Positions 28,404 through 38,240 of a stretch of DNA of 64,000 nt are shown in pieces. This DNA comes from Pseudoxanthomonas sp. 3HH-4. GTDB lineage: Bacteria > Pseudomonadota > Gammaproteobacteria > Xanthomonadales > Xanthomonadaceae. The notes beneath the pieces are model-generated. The model saw only the letters and a list, made by a program, of their open reading frames with translations. It did no database searches and was not told the DNA's origin. Numbering within the stretch: the first letter of the stretch is position 1; every line of letters starts with the position of its first letter. The translations under genes and the position numbers were made by a program. The stretch lies in the NCBI RefSeq assembly GCF_006716465.1, contig NZ_VFPB01000007.1, forward strand, positions 1-64,000. Direction: 5' to 3'.

Positions 28404-29308
28404 TTCGCTTGCCGCGCGCGCGCCAGGGTAATGACCACCACACCCGCCAGGATCACCACCATGGCGCCGATGTCATGCGAGGTGAACGTCTCGCCGGCGA
28501 TGAAGGCACCCAGCGCCACCGCGATCACCGGGTTGACGTAGGCATAGCTGCCCACCAGCACCGGACGCGCGTGATGCAACAACCAGACATACGCGGTGAA
28601 CGCGATGATCGAGCCGAACACCGCCAGGTACGCGACCGCCAGCGCGCCGCTGGGCGTCCAGTCCGCCGTGTGGAAACGTTCGCCGTGCAGCAGCCCGGCA
28701 ACCACCAGCATCACGCCCGCGGCCAGCATCTGCGCCGCGGCCGTCATGAACGGCGACGGCAGATCGCGGCCACGCGACCACACCGAGCCGTAGGCCCACG
28801 CAATCGGCGCGATCAGCAGCAACACCAGGCCGACCGGCGAACCCGTGAGCGAGCTGCCCGCATTGAGCCACACCACGCCAGCGAAGCCGACGATGATGCC
28901 CAACCACTCGCCCTTTGTCGGATGCTGGCCACGCATTGCACCGAACAGCCCCATCCACAACGGCATCGACGCCACCGCGACGGCGGCCAGGCCGGACGAC
29001 ACCGTCTGTTCGGCCAGCACCACCATGCCGTTGCCCATCAGCAGCAGCAACGCGCCCATCACCAGCAGGTTCTTCCACTGAGCACGCGTGGGAGGCGCGA
29101 CGCCGCGCCACAGCAGGAACAGGAACATCACCAGTCCGGCAACGACGAAACGGCTGCCCGATACCATCAGCAGCGGCGGGAAGCCGCCTTCCAGCGCGAA
29201 GCGGATACCCAGGTAGGTCGAGCCCCAGACCACATAGACGATGGCCAGGGCGGCAGCGACGGCGAACCCGCCACGCGCGGGCGCGGCGGCGGAAACGGAA
29301 GAGGTCAT
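28400..29308 (-). CDS. EamA family transporter (YedA-like)
   Basis: A 302-residue, ten-helix drug/metabolite transporter of the RhaT/EamA superfamily, with paired EamA domains (VYVVWGSTYLGIRFALEGGFPPLL in the first; GSIIAFTAYVWLLHHARPVLVGSYAYVNPVIAVALG in the second). These motifs resemble YedA, an inner-membrane exporter of metabolites. ATG 29308 follows CCCCC rather than a clear ribosome site, but longer versions extend into non-coding sequence. It is the first gene of a pair with rarD. Confidence 0.88.
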   Translation of the reverse strand: MTSSVSAAAPARGGFAVAAALAIVYVVWGSTYLGIRFALEGGFPPLLMVSGSRFVVAGLVMFLFLLWRGVAPPTRAQWKNLLVMGALLLLMGNGMVVLAEQTVSSGLAAVAVASMPLWMGLFGAMRGQHPTKGEWLGIIVGFAGVVWLNAGSSLTGSPVGLVLLLIAPIAWAYGSVWSRGRDLPSPFMTAAAQMLAAGVMLVVAGLLHGERFHTADWTPSGALAVAYLAVFGSIIAFTAYVWLLHHARPVLVGSYAYVNPVIAVALGAFIAGETFTSHDIGAMVVILAGVVVITLARARQAK

Positions 29309-29451
29309 GGGGGAACCGTGGGGAGTGCGGTATGACGCAATTCTAGGCCAGGCGCGGACCGAAGGCGTGGCAAAAATGTCCTCATCCATTTGAAACCTTT
29401 CCGGTCCGGCTTGAATTGCGTTCAAGCCTGTTGACGAGCCGCTTGTCTCGC

Positions 29452-29589
29452 TTGAGGGAGTGACCTCAGTCGCGACGAGGGCAGACAGGCCCGATGTCCG
29501 GCCGCAACACGGACACTCCCACGGTTGGGCTTTTCGACCCGGTCAAGCTTTCCGACATGAGCGCCCATCGCGACTCACGCCGCTCCCAC
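29452..29589. repeat. Degenerate REP doublet, copy 4
   Basis: The arms TTGAGGGAGTGACCTCAGTCGCGAC (29452-29476) and TCGCGACTCACGCCGCTCCCAC (29568-29589) are recognisably the same inverted pair as copies 1-3 but with several mismatches, including loss of the GTAG head on the left. It lies between the divergent-to-tandem gap of the EamA transporter start and the Ada-like gene stop. It looks like an old copy decaying. Confidence 0.6.
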
Positions 29590-29601
29590 AGCGCATGCCG
29601 C

Positions 29602-30456
29602 TCAGCCGCGCTCGCGCGCCAGCAGTTGCTGTTTGCGCGGCAAGCCCCAGCGATAGCCGCCGAGCGAGCCATCGCCCCGGATCACGCGGTGGCAGGGAAC
29701 GACCACCGCGATGCGGTTGTGTGCACATGCGTTGGCCACGGCGCGTGCCGATCGCGGCGCGCCCAGCGATTCCGCCAGTCCGGCATAACTGACTGTCTCA
29801 CCCGCCGGAATCTTCATCAGTGCGTCCCACACGCGCTGCTGGAAGCCGGTACCCAGCAGGTCCACCGGCACCTCGGCATCACCACCCGCCAACCGCTCCG
29901 CCACCGCACGAAGACGCGGTGCGAGGAAGTCGTCCCGCCCCGCCTCGACACGTTCGAGCTGCGCCAGAGGAAACTCCTCGCGCAGCCGTCGCTCCAGCGC
30001 ATCGTCGTCGCCACCCAGTTCCACCGCGCAGATACCGCGCTCGGTGGCGGCCACCAGCGTGCGGCCGAGCACGGTGTCGACGAGGGTCCAGCGGATCGCA
30101 ACGCCACGGCCGCCGGCGCGGTAGATGGCCGGCGTCATGCCGAGTTTCGCCGCACCCTGCTCGTACAATCGCGATGGCGAACCATAGCCGGCGTCGTACA
30201 GCGCGGTGGTGACATCGCGCCCTTCGCGCAGGGCGCTCTTCAGCGTGCCCAGCTTCTTGCGGGCCAGATACTCGGCGGGACTCAGGCCGAAGCGCGCGCG
30301 GAAACGACGCTGCAGATGCGAGGCGCTGAGGCCGGTATGCGAGGCCAGATCCGACAGTGAGGGTTCACCCTCGTCGAGCAGGCGACGCGCCAGATCCAGC
30401 GGATCGGCGGCGACGGCGGTGGGAGCGGGCAGTGATCGGCGCGGCATGGTGTCCAT
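29602..30456 (-). CDS. Ada-like methylated-DNA-protein cysteine methyltransferase with AraC domain
   Basis: A 284-residue fusion. Residues 20-115 are an AraC-type DNA-binding domain (SLSDLASHTGLSASHLQRRFRARFGLSPAEYL); residues 120-280 are the O6-alkylguanine transferase with acceptor C255 in VVPCHRV and the preceding RAVANACAHNRIAVV. It repairs O6-methylguanine by transferring the methyl group to itself. The N-terminal zinc domain of full Ada, which senses methyl phosphotriesters through a CxxC-type site, is missing, so it may repair and bind DNA but not be switched the same way. ATG 30456 or 30447 are possible starts. Confidence 0.9.
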   Translation of the reverse strand: MDTMPRRSLPAPTAVAADPLDLARRLLDEGEPSLSDLASHTGLSASHLQRRFRARFGLSPAEYLARKKLGTLKSALREGRDVTTALYDAGYGSPSRLYEQGAAKLGMTPAIYRAGGRGVAIRWTLVDTVLGRTLVAATERGICAVELGGDDDALERRLREEFPLAQLERVEAGRDDFLAPRLRAVAERLAGGDAEVPVDLLGTGFQQRVWDALMKIPAGETVSYAGLAESLGAPRSARAVANACAHNRIAVVVPCHRVIRGDGSLGGYRWGLPRKQQLLARERG

Positions 30457-30516
30457 GCGCCCAGACTACGGCGCGCGCGACGGTGGGACTATCCGGATCT
30501 TGTGCTGCGGCCACGG

Positions 30517-30587
30517 GAGAGTCGAGCTTGCTCGGCTCTCCGCCCAACCACAACGGAGCAAGCAACAACAGCGGAGCAAGCTCCGCT
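30517..30587. repeat. Two small GAGC-type hairpins
   Basis: Hairpin 30517-30540 (GAGAGTCGAGC/GCTCGGCTCTC, loop TT) and hairpin 30570-30587 (AGCGGAGC/GCTCCGCT, loop AA) lie between the prc stop and the ada-like start, both minus strand. They share the GGAGCAAGC core also seen once more at 30553-30562. They could be intergenic repeats acting as transcript ends for prc. Confidence 0.5.
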
Positions 30588-30592
30588 CTAAT

Positions 30593-32773
30593 TCACTCCG
30601 CCCAGAGGCCAGGACCCGGCGAATCGGGCAGTACCTGCGCCGACAGTTTGCGATCCTGACCCAGGACGCTGATGGCGTCGGAGAGGATGGCGGCGGATTC
30701 GCGCAGCAGCGGGTCCGGACGCTTGTCGGCCAGCTTCTCGCGCTGTGCATCCTTCACGATGTCGCGCTCGGAAGCGCCCAGCCCGTCATCTGCCAAGTCC
30801 TCGGCCAGCGGATCCAATGCCAGACCCAGCGCCTTGCGCTCGGCCTGCCGCTGCTTGCGCTGCACTTCCTGGCGGTCACGCTCGGCGCGGCGCTCGGCCT
30901 CGTTGAGCGAAACATATTTCTTTGCCGCTTCGGCACGGAACTGGGCGACGTCTTCCGACCACCACTGGAATTCCTTGTCCTTGGCCGAACGCGCGGCATG
31001 CAAGGCTTCCAGTCGCGGCAGGAGCGGGGCGAAGTTGCCGTACTGCGTGTGCGGTACGGCGGCGATGCGGGTCCACGGCAGTGCGTTGTCGTAGGTGCTC
31101 TCACCGTACTCGCTGGCGTCCACGCTGACCGGGAACGCGATGTCCGGCACCACGCCCTTGTGCTGGGTGCTGCCACCCGCCACGCGGAAGAACTGGGCGA
31201 TGGTCAGCTTCACCGAACCGAAGCGCGGTGCTTCGTTGGCAGGCCAGCGGTCCAGGTCGACCATGTTCTGCACGGTGCCCTTGCCGAAGCTGGTTTCACC
31301 GATCACCAGGCCACGCCCGTAATCCTGGATGGCGCCCGCGAAGATCTCCGATGCCGAGGCCGAGCCGCGATTGATCAGCACCGCCAGTGGACCTTCCCAG
31401 GCCACACCGGTCTTGCGGTCGCTGTTGACCGTCACGCGGCCGCCGGACTCGCGCACCTGCACGACCGGGCCCTTGTCGATGAACAGACCGGTGAGTTCCA
31501 CCGCCTCGTCCAGCGAGCCACCGCCGTTGTTGCGCAGATCCATGATGACGCCATCCACGCCCTGTGCCTTGAACTGCACCAGCAGCTTGGCGATGTCGCG
31601 GGTGGCGGAATTGAAGTCGTTCGGGTTGCGGCGACGGCCCTCGAAATCCTGGTAGAACGCTGGCAGCTTGATCACGCCGATGCGGCGCTCGGCCTCACCC
31701 GCGCTGGCCGGCAGGGTGATGGTTTCCGCCTTCGCGGCCTGCTCTTCCAGCTTGACCTTCTGGCGCGTGATGGTGACCTGCGCATGCTTGCCGTCGATGC
31801 CGGCCTCGACCGGGATGTACTCGATGCGCACCTGGGTGTCCTTCTTGCCGCGGATCTGGGCCACCACGTCGTCGATGCGCCAGCCGATCACGTCGGTCAG
31901 CGGCCCGGACTTACCCTGCCCGACGGCGACGATGCGGTCGCCCACCTTGAGCTTGCCGCTCAGGTCGGCCGGACCGCCCGGCACGATCTCGCGGACGGCG
32001 ACCAGGTCGTCCTGTCTCTGCAGCACAGCGCCGATGCCTTCCAGCGAAAGCGACATCGACTGATTGAAGTTCTCCGCCGTGCGAGGCGTGAAGTAATCCG
32101 TGTGCGGATCGATCGCACTGGTATAGGCGTTGAGGAAGGTCTGGAAGACGTCCTCGGTCTTCAGCTCGTTGATGCTGCGCTGCAGATTGGCGTAGCGCTT
32201 GTCCAGCGTCTTGCGGATGTCGTCGGACTTCTTGCCGGCCAGCTTCAGGCGCAGCCAGTCGTTCATCACCGACTTCTTCCAGATCGCATCCAGGGCCTTG
32301 CCATCGGCGGCCCACGGCGCATCCTCGCGGTCGTACTCCCAGCGCTCGTCGCCGTTGAAGTCGAAGTCCTGCTTAAGCAACGCGCGTGCAAATGCCACGC
32401 GCTGACCAACCCGCTGCTTGTAGACGGTGAAGATCTCGTAGGCCGGCGCAAGGTCGCCGCTGCGGATCGCATCATCCATCTTGGTCCTGTAGGGCGCGAA
32501 GCGCTCCACGTCGGCGGCGGTGAAGAACTGCTTGCCGCCATCCAGCGCTTCGAAATAGCGCTTGAAGACATCCTGCGACAACGTGTCGTCCAACGGGCGC
32601 GGACGGTACGCATAGCGACTGTCGGACAGGAGGCCGTAGACCAGCTTGGACGTGTTGGACTGGTCGGTGGTGGGTGCCACCGTGACCGCTTCACTGTCAC
32701 CGCGCGCAAGCAGCGCCAGCGGGGTCGAGAGGGCCAGGGCCAACAGCAGGAGGGGGACTTTCTTCAGTGTCAT
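30593..32773 (-). CDS. prc: Carboxy-terminal processing protease (Prc/Tsp)
   Basis: A 726-residue periplasmic S41 protease that trims or degrades proteins from their C-termini, including lipoproteins and peptidoglycan hydrolases. It has a signal peptide (KVPLLLLALALSTPLALLARG), an N-terminal helical domain to about residue 235, a PDZ domain at about 245-320 (GIGAVLQRQDDLVAVREIVPGGPAD), and a catalytic core with S473 in SASASEIFAG and K498 in FGKGTVQ; their 25-residue spacing equals that of S430/K455 in E. coli Prc. The C-terminal DUF3340-type extension (coiled EAERRAERDRQEVQRKQRQ) is present. Length fits the family. Confidence 0.95.
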   Translation of the reverse strand: MTLKKVPLLLLALALSTPLALLARGDSEAVTVAPTTDQSNTSKLVYGLLSDSRYAYRPRPLDDTLSQDVFKRYFEALDGGKQFFTAADVERFAPYRTKMDDAIRSGDLAPAYEIFTVYKQRVGQRVAFARALLKQDFDFNGDERWEYDREDAPWAADGKALDAIWKKSVMNDWLRLKLAGKKSDDIRKTLDKRYANLQRSINELKTEDVFQTFLNAYTSAIDPHTDYFTPRTAENFNQSMSLSLEGIGAVLQRQDDLVAVREIVPGGPADLSGKLKVGDRIVAVGQGKSGPLTDVIGWRIDDVVAQIRGKKDTQVRIEYIPVEAGIDGKHAQVTITRQKVKLEEQAAKAETITLPASAGEAERRIGVIKLPAFYQDFEGRRRNPNDFNSATRDIAKLLVQFKAQGVDGVIMDLRNNGGGSLDEAVELTGLFIDKGPVVQVRESGGRVTVNSDRKTGVAWEGPLAVLINRGSASASEIFAGAIQDYGRGLVIGETSFGKGTVQNMVDLDRWPANEAPRFGSVKLTIAQFFRVAGGSTQHKGVVPDIAFPVSVDASEYGESTYDNALPWTRIAAVPHTQYGNFAPLLPRLEALHAARSAKDKEFQWWSEDVAQFRAEAAKKYVSLNEAERRAERDRQEVQRKQRQAERKALGLALDPLAEDLADDGLGASERDIVKDAQREKLADKRPDPLLRESAAILSDAISVLGQDRKLSAQVLPDSPGPGLWAE

Positions 32774-32982
32774 TGCGTACTCATGGCCGAGAGGCCCGTC
32801 AGGCTGGAACGGATTGCGGATTCGACACGCCGACAGTGCACAAAGTTGCGTGCATTGTCATCTGCCTTTGGGCAGCCTAAAGGCCGGAACGTAGGAAAAG
32901 GTGAACCGTGGCCGTGCCGTGACCTGGACGAGGATACGGTGACGCCACCGGGAGGGTCGGCGTCACGGTTCCGGACCGGGGC

Positions 32983-33996
32983 TCAGCCCGCCTGCGCGGC
33001 GTGGGCCGCCTGCGCCGCCTGCTGGTCGGCGTGGTAGGACGAACGGACCAGGGGGCCGGACGCCACATGGCTGAAGCCCAGCGCGTTGCCGTACAGCTCA
33101 AGTTCTTTGAACTCTTCCGGGGTCCAGTAACGCAGCACCGGATGGTGGTGGGCCGTGGGCTGCAGGTACTGGCCGATGGTCACCATGTCCACGTCGTGCG
33201 CGCGCAGGTCGCGCAGCGTGGCCTGCACCTGCTCCATGGTTTCGCCCAGCCCCAGCATGATGCCGGACTTGGTGGGCAGGTGCGGGTGCTGCTGCTTGAA
33301 CCGCTGCAGCAACGTCAGCGACCACTGGTAATCGGCACCGGGGCGAACGTTCGGGTACAGGTCCGGCACGGTTTCGATGTTGTGGTTGAACACGTCCGGC
33401 GGATTCACCGCCAGGATTTCCAGCGCGCGGTCCATGCGGCCCTTGCCGCGGAAGTCCGGGGTCAGGATCTCGATGCGGGTGGCGGGCGAGTGTTCGCGGA
33501 TGGCGGCGATGCAATCGACGAAATGCTGGGCACCGCCGTCGCGCAGATCATCGCGATCCACGCTGGTCACCACCACATACTTCAGGCCCATGTCGGCAAC
33601 GGTATGGGCAAGGCTCAGCGGCTCGGACGCGTCGGGCGGCTTCGGACGGCCGTGGGCGACGTCGCAGAACGAGCAGCGCCGCGTGCAGACCTCGCCCAGG
33701 ATCATGAAGGTGGCCGTACCGTGGCCGAAGCATTCATGAATGTTCGGGCAGCTGGCTTCTTCGCAGACGGTGACCAGACGGTTCTCGCGCAGCTTGGCCT
33801 TCAGCTTGGCCACCGACCCGTCGGAAGGAATGCGTACCCGGATCCAGGACGGCTTGCGCAGTACCGGCGCGTCCGCGAACTGCACCGGCGAACGCCCGAT
33901 CTTGTCGCCCCCCAGCTGTTTGGCGCCCGTCTCCAGGGGAGCAGGCGAAGAGCTGACGACCTGGAGCGGAATCACGCGTGCGGGGGTATCGGTCAT
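32983..33996 (-). CDS. lipA: Lipoyl synthase
   Basis: A 337-residue radical SAM enzyme that inserts two sulfurs into octanoyl groups on E2 and H proteins. The auxiliary cluster is bound by C78, C83 and C89 ([12 protein letters not shown]), the SAM cluster by C104, C108 and C111 (CTRRCSFC), and the conserved C-terminal RSSYHAD supplies the serine ligand. lipB, the usual partner, is not adjacent in this window. It is followed on the same strand by prc after 209 bases. Residues 1-45 are a variable N-terminal extension. Confidence 0.97.
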   Translation of the reverse strand: MTDTPARVIPLQVVSSSPAPLETGAKQLGGDKIGRSPVQFADAPVLRKPSWIRVRIPSDGSVAKLKAKLRENRLVTVCEEASCPNIHECFGHGTATFMILGEVCTRRCSFCDVAHGRPKPPDASEPLSLAHTVADMGLKYVVVTSVDRDDLRDGGAQHFVDCIAAIREHSPATRIEILTPDFRGKGRMDRALEILAVNPPDVFNHNIETVPDLYPNVRPGADYQWSLTLLQRFKQQHPHLPTKSGIMLGLGETMEQVQATLRDLRAHDVDMVTIGQYLQPTAHHHPVLRYWTPEEFKELELYGNALGFSHVASGPLVRSSYHADQQAAQAAHAAQAG

Positions 33997-34488
33997 GGGG
34001 CAATTCTACCGCTTTCGCCTCTCGCCCTAGGGGCAACCCATGCCGCCCATCTCCCGGCGCACGGGAATCGCGCTGGGACAACCGCCTCTGAATCACGGCA
34101 GGCAGCGAACCGGCGTTGTGACGGCGCAGCGCCTGGGCCAGCAGTGTGCAGCCCGCCCCGGTCCTTGATGCCTGCGCAACAGGCACAAAAAAGCCCGCAA
34201 TGGCTAGGCCACTGCGGGCTTGCTCCCTCCCCCACGTCGGGATGCGGAGCCATCGTGAAGGGTCCGTTACGCGTCTTGCACGCTGCACTGCAAAACAGAA
34301 CCGGGGAGTTCAGCGCGCGCCCACGTCATGTCACAAATATGAATGGACGCCAAACCCGCGCCACTGCTGCGTGTTACCGATATCAGACCAATTCGGGGCC
34401 GCCCTCTCGGAATCCCGGTTACGCTCTTCATCGTCTTTACCTGAACAGGCGACCCTCTTTCCGGGCGCGCAACGACCGCGCAGCCTGG
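33997..34488. other. 492-base gap between lipA and the AsmA-like gene
   Basis: The gap contains a strong minus-strand terminator (34188-34222). The 266 bases between that terminator and the stop of the AsmA-like gene hold no convincing reading frame. The distance is long for a simple 3' end, so a small RNA transcribed on the minus strand and ended by the terminator is possible. The remainder, toward lipA, should contain the lipA promoter but I see no clear match. Confidence 0.4.
34188..34222 (-). terminator. Strong intrinsic terminator, minus strand
   Basis: AAGCCCGCA (34192-34200) pairs with TGCGGGCTT (34214-34222), with a nested TGGC/GCCA pair in the loop. On the minus strand six T follow the stem. 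It is the best-formed terminator in this half of the window and prevents read-through from the AsmA-like transcript, or from an unannotated small RNA, into lipA. Confidence 0.85.
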
Positions 34489-36681
34489 CTACTCCAGATA
34501 GTGGCGGCGGCCGTCGTACCAGGCCCGGGCCCTGACGAGGTGGAACTTGCGTTGCGCACCCTGCAGTTCCACGCCGACGCTCAACGCCCGCCACTTGGCG
34601 TAGAGGTCGCCCTGCCGCCGGGGCCCCTGCAGCCGCATCCGCGCACGCATTTCGTAGCGGTCATTGCGTGCCTGCAGGCGATCCAGCACCAGCACATCGT
34701 CCTGCCACTGCACGCGCCCATCGACGTGCGCCTGCCCCGAATCGACCAGTCTGTAGACCCAGGCCGGATACTCCTTCTTGCGGGAGAACAGGGCCAGCAG
34801 GAAGCCCACGTCCTTCATCGTCACGTCGGCAAGTCCGCCCGCACTGAGCGGACGATCGATGTCCAGCCGCGCGCGCCCCAGCGTCGCGCGGGCCCACCAC
34901 CCTGTGCGGGTCCCGCCATCGGGTTCACGGAAGCTGACGTTACGCACCTGCAGCGTGCTGCCGTCGGCCACGAACAGATGGCGCTTCAGATCGGCCCGGC
35001 GCAGGCGCAACGCCAGATCGACATCGCCCCGCAGTTGGATGCCGGCAAGAAACATGCGCGTGCCCCGCCCGGCGATACGCAGCGACCCATGCCCCACCTC
35101 ACCGGCGGCATCCAGCGACACGTCACCACTGAGGTAGCCGGCACCACCGTCGAACCGCATGTGACGCCGCGGCAGGAACGGGTTGTAGACGCGCAGGTCA
35201 GGCACCGTGGCATCGTCGAACACTACACGCGCCTTCAGCGTCTCGCGCATGCGCGTGCCATCGTCCGCATTCACCGACAGGCGCAGGTTGCGTCCGCGCA
35301 CGTACGGCTTGCCCGGTACTTTCACTGCCGCGACGTCGAACGTCTCCATCACCGCCTCGAGCCGCGGCAGCAGTTCGCCGCCAGCGCCGGCGTCAAGCCG
35401 GATGTCCGCGCGGCCGCGTCCACGGATGCGATTGCCCATCACGTCGACGACCGCGTCCACGCCCGGCACCTCGATGCTACTGCCCGGCGCGAGTCTGCCG
35501 TCCACCACCTGCACGTCGGCACTGATCGCACCGGCACCATCGAGCTTCAGCCATGGCGCCTGCGGGAAAAGCCCGGACAACCAGCGCAGCGAACCGAAAT
35601 GCCAGGTCCCGGCCACACGTCCGGATGCGCGCGGCAGGACACTGGCGAAGTCGCGCAAAGGCACGCGTCGACCACGCAGGCGCATATCCGCCTCCACCGC
35701 CAGCCTGCCATCGGCCTGCGGCGGCACCGTCGCCTTTATCGCGATGTCCTGGTCCACCGCCACATCGACGCCCAGGATGTCGTGGCGCACCGCGCCCGTG
35801 ATGTCGTTGCCGGCGACGGCCATCGTCCATTGCGCGCGGCCACCCGGCGCGAGCACGCCACGTTCGAAGGCCAGGGCGATGTCCGCCCTGCCCTCGCCCG
35901 GCACCAGCTTGACCGCAATCTCTCCCCGCGGACTGACGGCCACGTTCAATCCTGACGTGCGACCGCCAAGCCGCAGGTTCAGCCGCGTCTTGAGCAGCTT
36001 GTCGAGCCCGGCGGCCTGCTCGCGCCGATGGCGATCAAGGGCGAAACCGGCATGCAGGGTCGTCTCGCGCAGCACCTCGGCGCCCTCGCGCGTCACCCGG
36101 GCGCCGGTCATGTCGAATGTCGACGGCATCAGTTCCATCGGTCCACCGCGCAACTGCTTGTAGAACCCGACCTGCGCGTGGCCTTCGCCTTCGAGCACCC
36201 AGGCATCGAATGCGCCACGGCGGACCGAATCGCTGGCGATGCGGTCGAACTGGAGTTCCCAACCGCCCGCCCGCGGCGGTGGCGGCGCCAACTCGCTTGC
36301 CACACGCCGGACCCCGCCATGGACCTGGTCCGCGCGCACCTCGGGCACATGCAGCCGTCGCGAAAGCAGTGGCCACAACGCGATGCGGCCCTCCACGCGT
36401 GTGGCGTGTGCGTCCCAGGCGATGCGCCGCGCCTGACCCTGGAGGGTGACATCGGTCAGGCTGACCCGCCCCGGCCACCAGGTACTGCCGGACGCCCATT
36501 GCATCCGGAAACGTTCCGGTTTGCGGTTCAGGGTGGCTTCGCCCAGCGGCGTATTGAGGAACACGTTGCCTGCGAGCAGATAGAGCACATAAAGGGCGAC
36601 GAGGGCCAGCAGCCCTCGCCGCAGCCAGCGCAGGGGTGTGCCACGAAGGGAGGTCCTTTCCATCCGCACAGGATGCCGCAT
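34489..36681 (-). CDS. AsmA-like/DUF748-type envelope protein
   Basis: A 730-residue protein with one N-terminal membrane helix at about residues 20-43 (WLRRGLLALVALYVLYLLAGNVFL) and a large, beta-rich periplasmic part without cysteines. It looks like the AsmA/YdbH/TamB superfamily, whose members form long hydrophobic grooves carrying phospholipids between the two membranes. The recognition rests on architecture and repeated amphipathic beta patterns (GRVSLTDVTLQG, GRLAVEADMRLRG, LRIAGRGTRMFLAG), not on a unique motif. ATG 36681 has no strong ribosome site; ATG 36663 (MERTSLRG) is an alternative. The carotenoid oxygenase gene ends 30 bases upstream. Confidence 0.65.
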   Translation of the reverse strand: MRHPVRMERTSLRGTPLRWLRRGLLALVALYVLYLLAGNVFLNTPLGEATLNRKPERFRMQWASGSTWWPGRVSLTDVTLQGQARRIAWDAHATRVEGRIALWPLLSRRLHVPEVRADQVHGGVRRVASELAPPPPRAGGWELQFDRIASDSVRRGAFDAWVLEGEGHAQVGFYKQLRGGPMELMPSTFDMTGARVTREGAEVLRETTLHAGFALDRHRREQAAGLDKLLKTRLNLRLGGRTSGLNVAVSPRGEIAVKLVPGEGRADIALAFERGVLAPGGRAQWTMAVAGNDITGAVRHDILGVDVAVDQDIAIKATVPPQADGRLAVEADMRLRGRRVPLRDFASVLPRASGRVAGTWHFGSLRWLSGLFPQAPWLKLDGAGAISADVQVVDGRLAPGSSIEVPGVDAVVDVMGNRIRGRGRADIRLDAGAGGELLPRLEAVMETFDVAAVKVPGKPYVRGRNLRLSVNADDGTRMRETLKARVVFDDATVPDLRVYNPFLPRRHMRFDGGAGYLSGDVSLDAAGEVGHGSLRIAGRGTRMFLAGIQLRGDVDLALRLRRADLKRHLFVADGSTLQVRNVSFREPDGGTRTGWWARATLGRARLDIDRPLSAGGLADVTMKDVGFLLALFSRKKEYPAWVYRLVDSGQAHVDGRVQWQDDVLVLDRLQARNDRYEMRARMRLQGPRRQGDLYAKWRALSVGVELQGAQRKFHLVRARAWYDGRRHYLE

Positions 36682-36711
36682 CCACGTCCCGGCAAGAACA
36701 GCCGCATGGGA

Positions 36712-38229
36712 TCAAGCGGCGGCGAAGTGACCATGGAAGCCCAGCGGCACGGTGTACGGCAGCCACGCCTGGGCAACAGGACCCGCTTCCACGCGGCCCG
36801 CGTCGAGCACCGCGATGCCGCTGCGACCGCGCGCGGCGTCCAGCAGCGTGCCGACCAGCCAGCCATCGTCGGGGCGCGTGCTGCCGGGACGCGGCACGAA
36901 CAAGTGCTCTTCCACCAGCACATCGCGACCGTAGTCATGTACCTGGCGCCGGTCACGCGCTACATCGAAAGCGCCGACGCCATTGAAGTACGGCGCAACC
37001 GAAGCGCTCGCGTGCACGGGCGCGTACAGCCGCGCGGGACCGGCAGACCGAGTGCGGGTATCGAACACGGGGAACTCGATGCCGGCGATGCCCGTCTCTT
37101 CCCAGCGGGCATCGCCACGACGCAGATCGAGCACGAGTTCACGCAATGGCCCGTTTCCGCCATGCACGTCGCCGTCGCCGTTCATGGCCGCCTTCAAGGG
37201 CGAGCGCGCCTCTTCCACATCCGGATGCTGCACGGCGCGCAGCACGATGCGGCCATCGCGCTCGTATGCATCGCCGAAGTGATAGATCGCCGCGAAGTCG
37301 GCTTCGAACCAGCGCGCCTGCGCGGGGGCATGCTTGTCCACGACGGCGATGCGCAGCGGCTGGTCCTGCCGGAAGCGCAGGCGCTCGAAGAACGCACCGG
37401 CACCCTCCAGGTAGCGGAACGGGATCAGGACGAACACCAGATGGCGATCGGTCATCGCGAAGCTGTGCAGATAGCCCGGTACCGGTGTCTCCAGCACGTC
37501 GGCCGACGCCAGCGTACCGTCGCGGCCGATGTGCCACACCACCAGGCCATTGCCGCCCATCATCGAGATGGAGCCGAAATTCCACACCGAACCGTCGCGG
37601 TCCACCAGCGGATGCGCCGAAAACGGGATCGCCGCCAGGTCCGCTCGCCACGTCACCGGGCCGAGCGTGGTCAGCTGGTCGGGATCCAGTTCGAACGCCG
37701 AGCCCGCCTCGCACAACGCGAACAGGCGGCCATTGATCACCGTCACCGAGGTGTTGGCCGCGTTCGCATCGTCGTTGTTGCGGATCGGCTGCATGTCCGG
37801 AACGGATGTGCCGGCGACGGGATACAGGAACCGCCCGGCCGCCTGTTCGCGGGTGAACTTGGGCGTGGCCACCATGCGCGCGCGGTGGGTCAGCGTGCCA
37901 TCACCGTTGAAGCGCCATGCGTGGACCATGCCGTCACCATCGAACCAGTGCTCGTAGCGGAAGCCCGCGCGCTCGGTCCAGGCGGGGCCATTGCGGTACA
38001 GCGTGCCGCCGAAGCCCGCCGGCAGCCGTCCTTCGATCCGCACGTTTTCCGGGCCCAGGGTTTCGGACTGCACCGACTTCCAGCCGGCCAGCCACGGGCG
38101 TTCGCGCAAGCCGGCGGCGAAGCGGGCAGGATCGCCGGCCAAGGCGTCCTGGCCGCGCAGCAAGGCGGGGGCGACGGCCAGCGCGGTGGCGCCGGACAGG
38201 AGGTTGTGCAGGAAGCGGCGGCGGTCCAT
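36712..38229 (-). CDS. Carotenoid oxygenase family protein, exported
   Basis: A 505-residue member of the carotenoid cleavage oxygenase (RPE65) family, iron(II) enzymes that cleave double bases of carotenoids, apocarotenoids or stilbenes. The typical start of the fold, RIEGRLPAGFGGTLYRNGP, is at about residues 63-82, and GDGMVHAWRF gives the first conserved histidine; further histidines occur in PFSAHPLVD, GYLHSFAMTD and the C-terminal GFHGHF, consistent with a four-histidine iron site. The N-terminus has a Tat-like signal (DRRRFLHNLLSGATALAVAPALLRG), so the enzyme is likely periplasmic. ATG 38229 is 11 bases after the stop of the DUF2141 gene. Confidence 0.88.
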   Translation of the reverse strand: MDRRRFLHNLLSGATALAVAPALLRGQDALAGDPARFAAGLRERPWLAGWKSVQSETLGPENVRIEGRLPAGFGGTLYRNGPAWTERAGFRYEHWFDGDGMVHAWRFNGDGTLTHRARMVATPKFTREQAAGRFLYPVAGTSVPDMQPIRNNDDANAANTSVTVINGRLFALCEAGSAFELDPDQLTTLGPVTWRADLAAIPFSAHPLVDRDGSVWNFGSISMMGGNGLVVWHIGRDGTLASADVLETPVPGYLHSFAMTDRHLVFVLIPFRYLEGAGAFFERLRFRQDQPLRIAVVDKHAPAQARWFEADFAAIYHFGDAYERDGRIVLRAVQHPDVEEARSPLKAAMNGDGDVHGGNGPLRELVLDLRRGDARWEETGIAGIEFPVFDTRTRSAGPARLYAPVHASASVAPYFNGVGAFDVARDRRQVHDYGRDVLVEEHLFVPRPGSTRPDDGWLVGTLLDAARGRSGIAVLDAGRVEAGPVAQAWLPYTVPLGFHGHFAAA

Positions 38230-38240
38230 GGCATCGCGCC

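Noticed and set aside
33734..34288. Minus-strand frame overlapping the lipA 5' end
   Set aside because: It is out of frame with lipA, has no family match, and includes the terminator.
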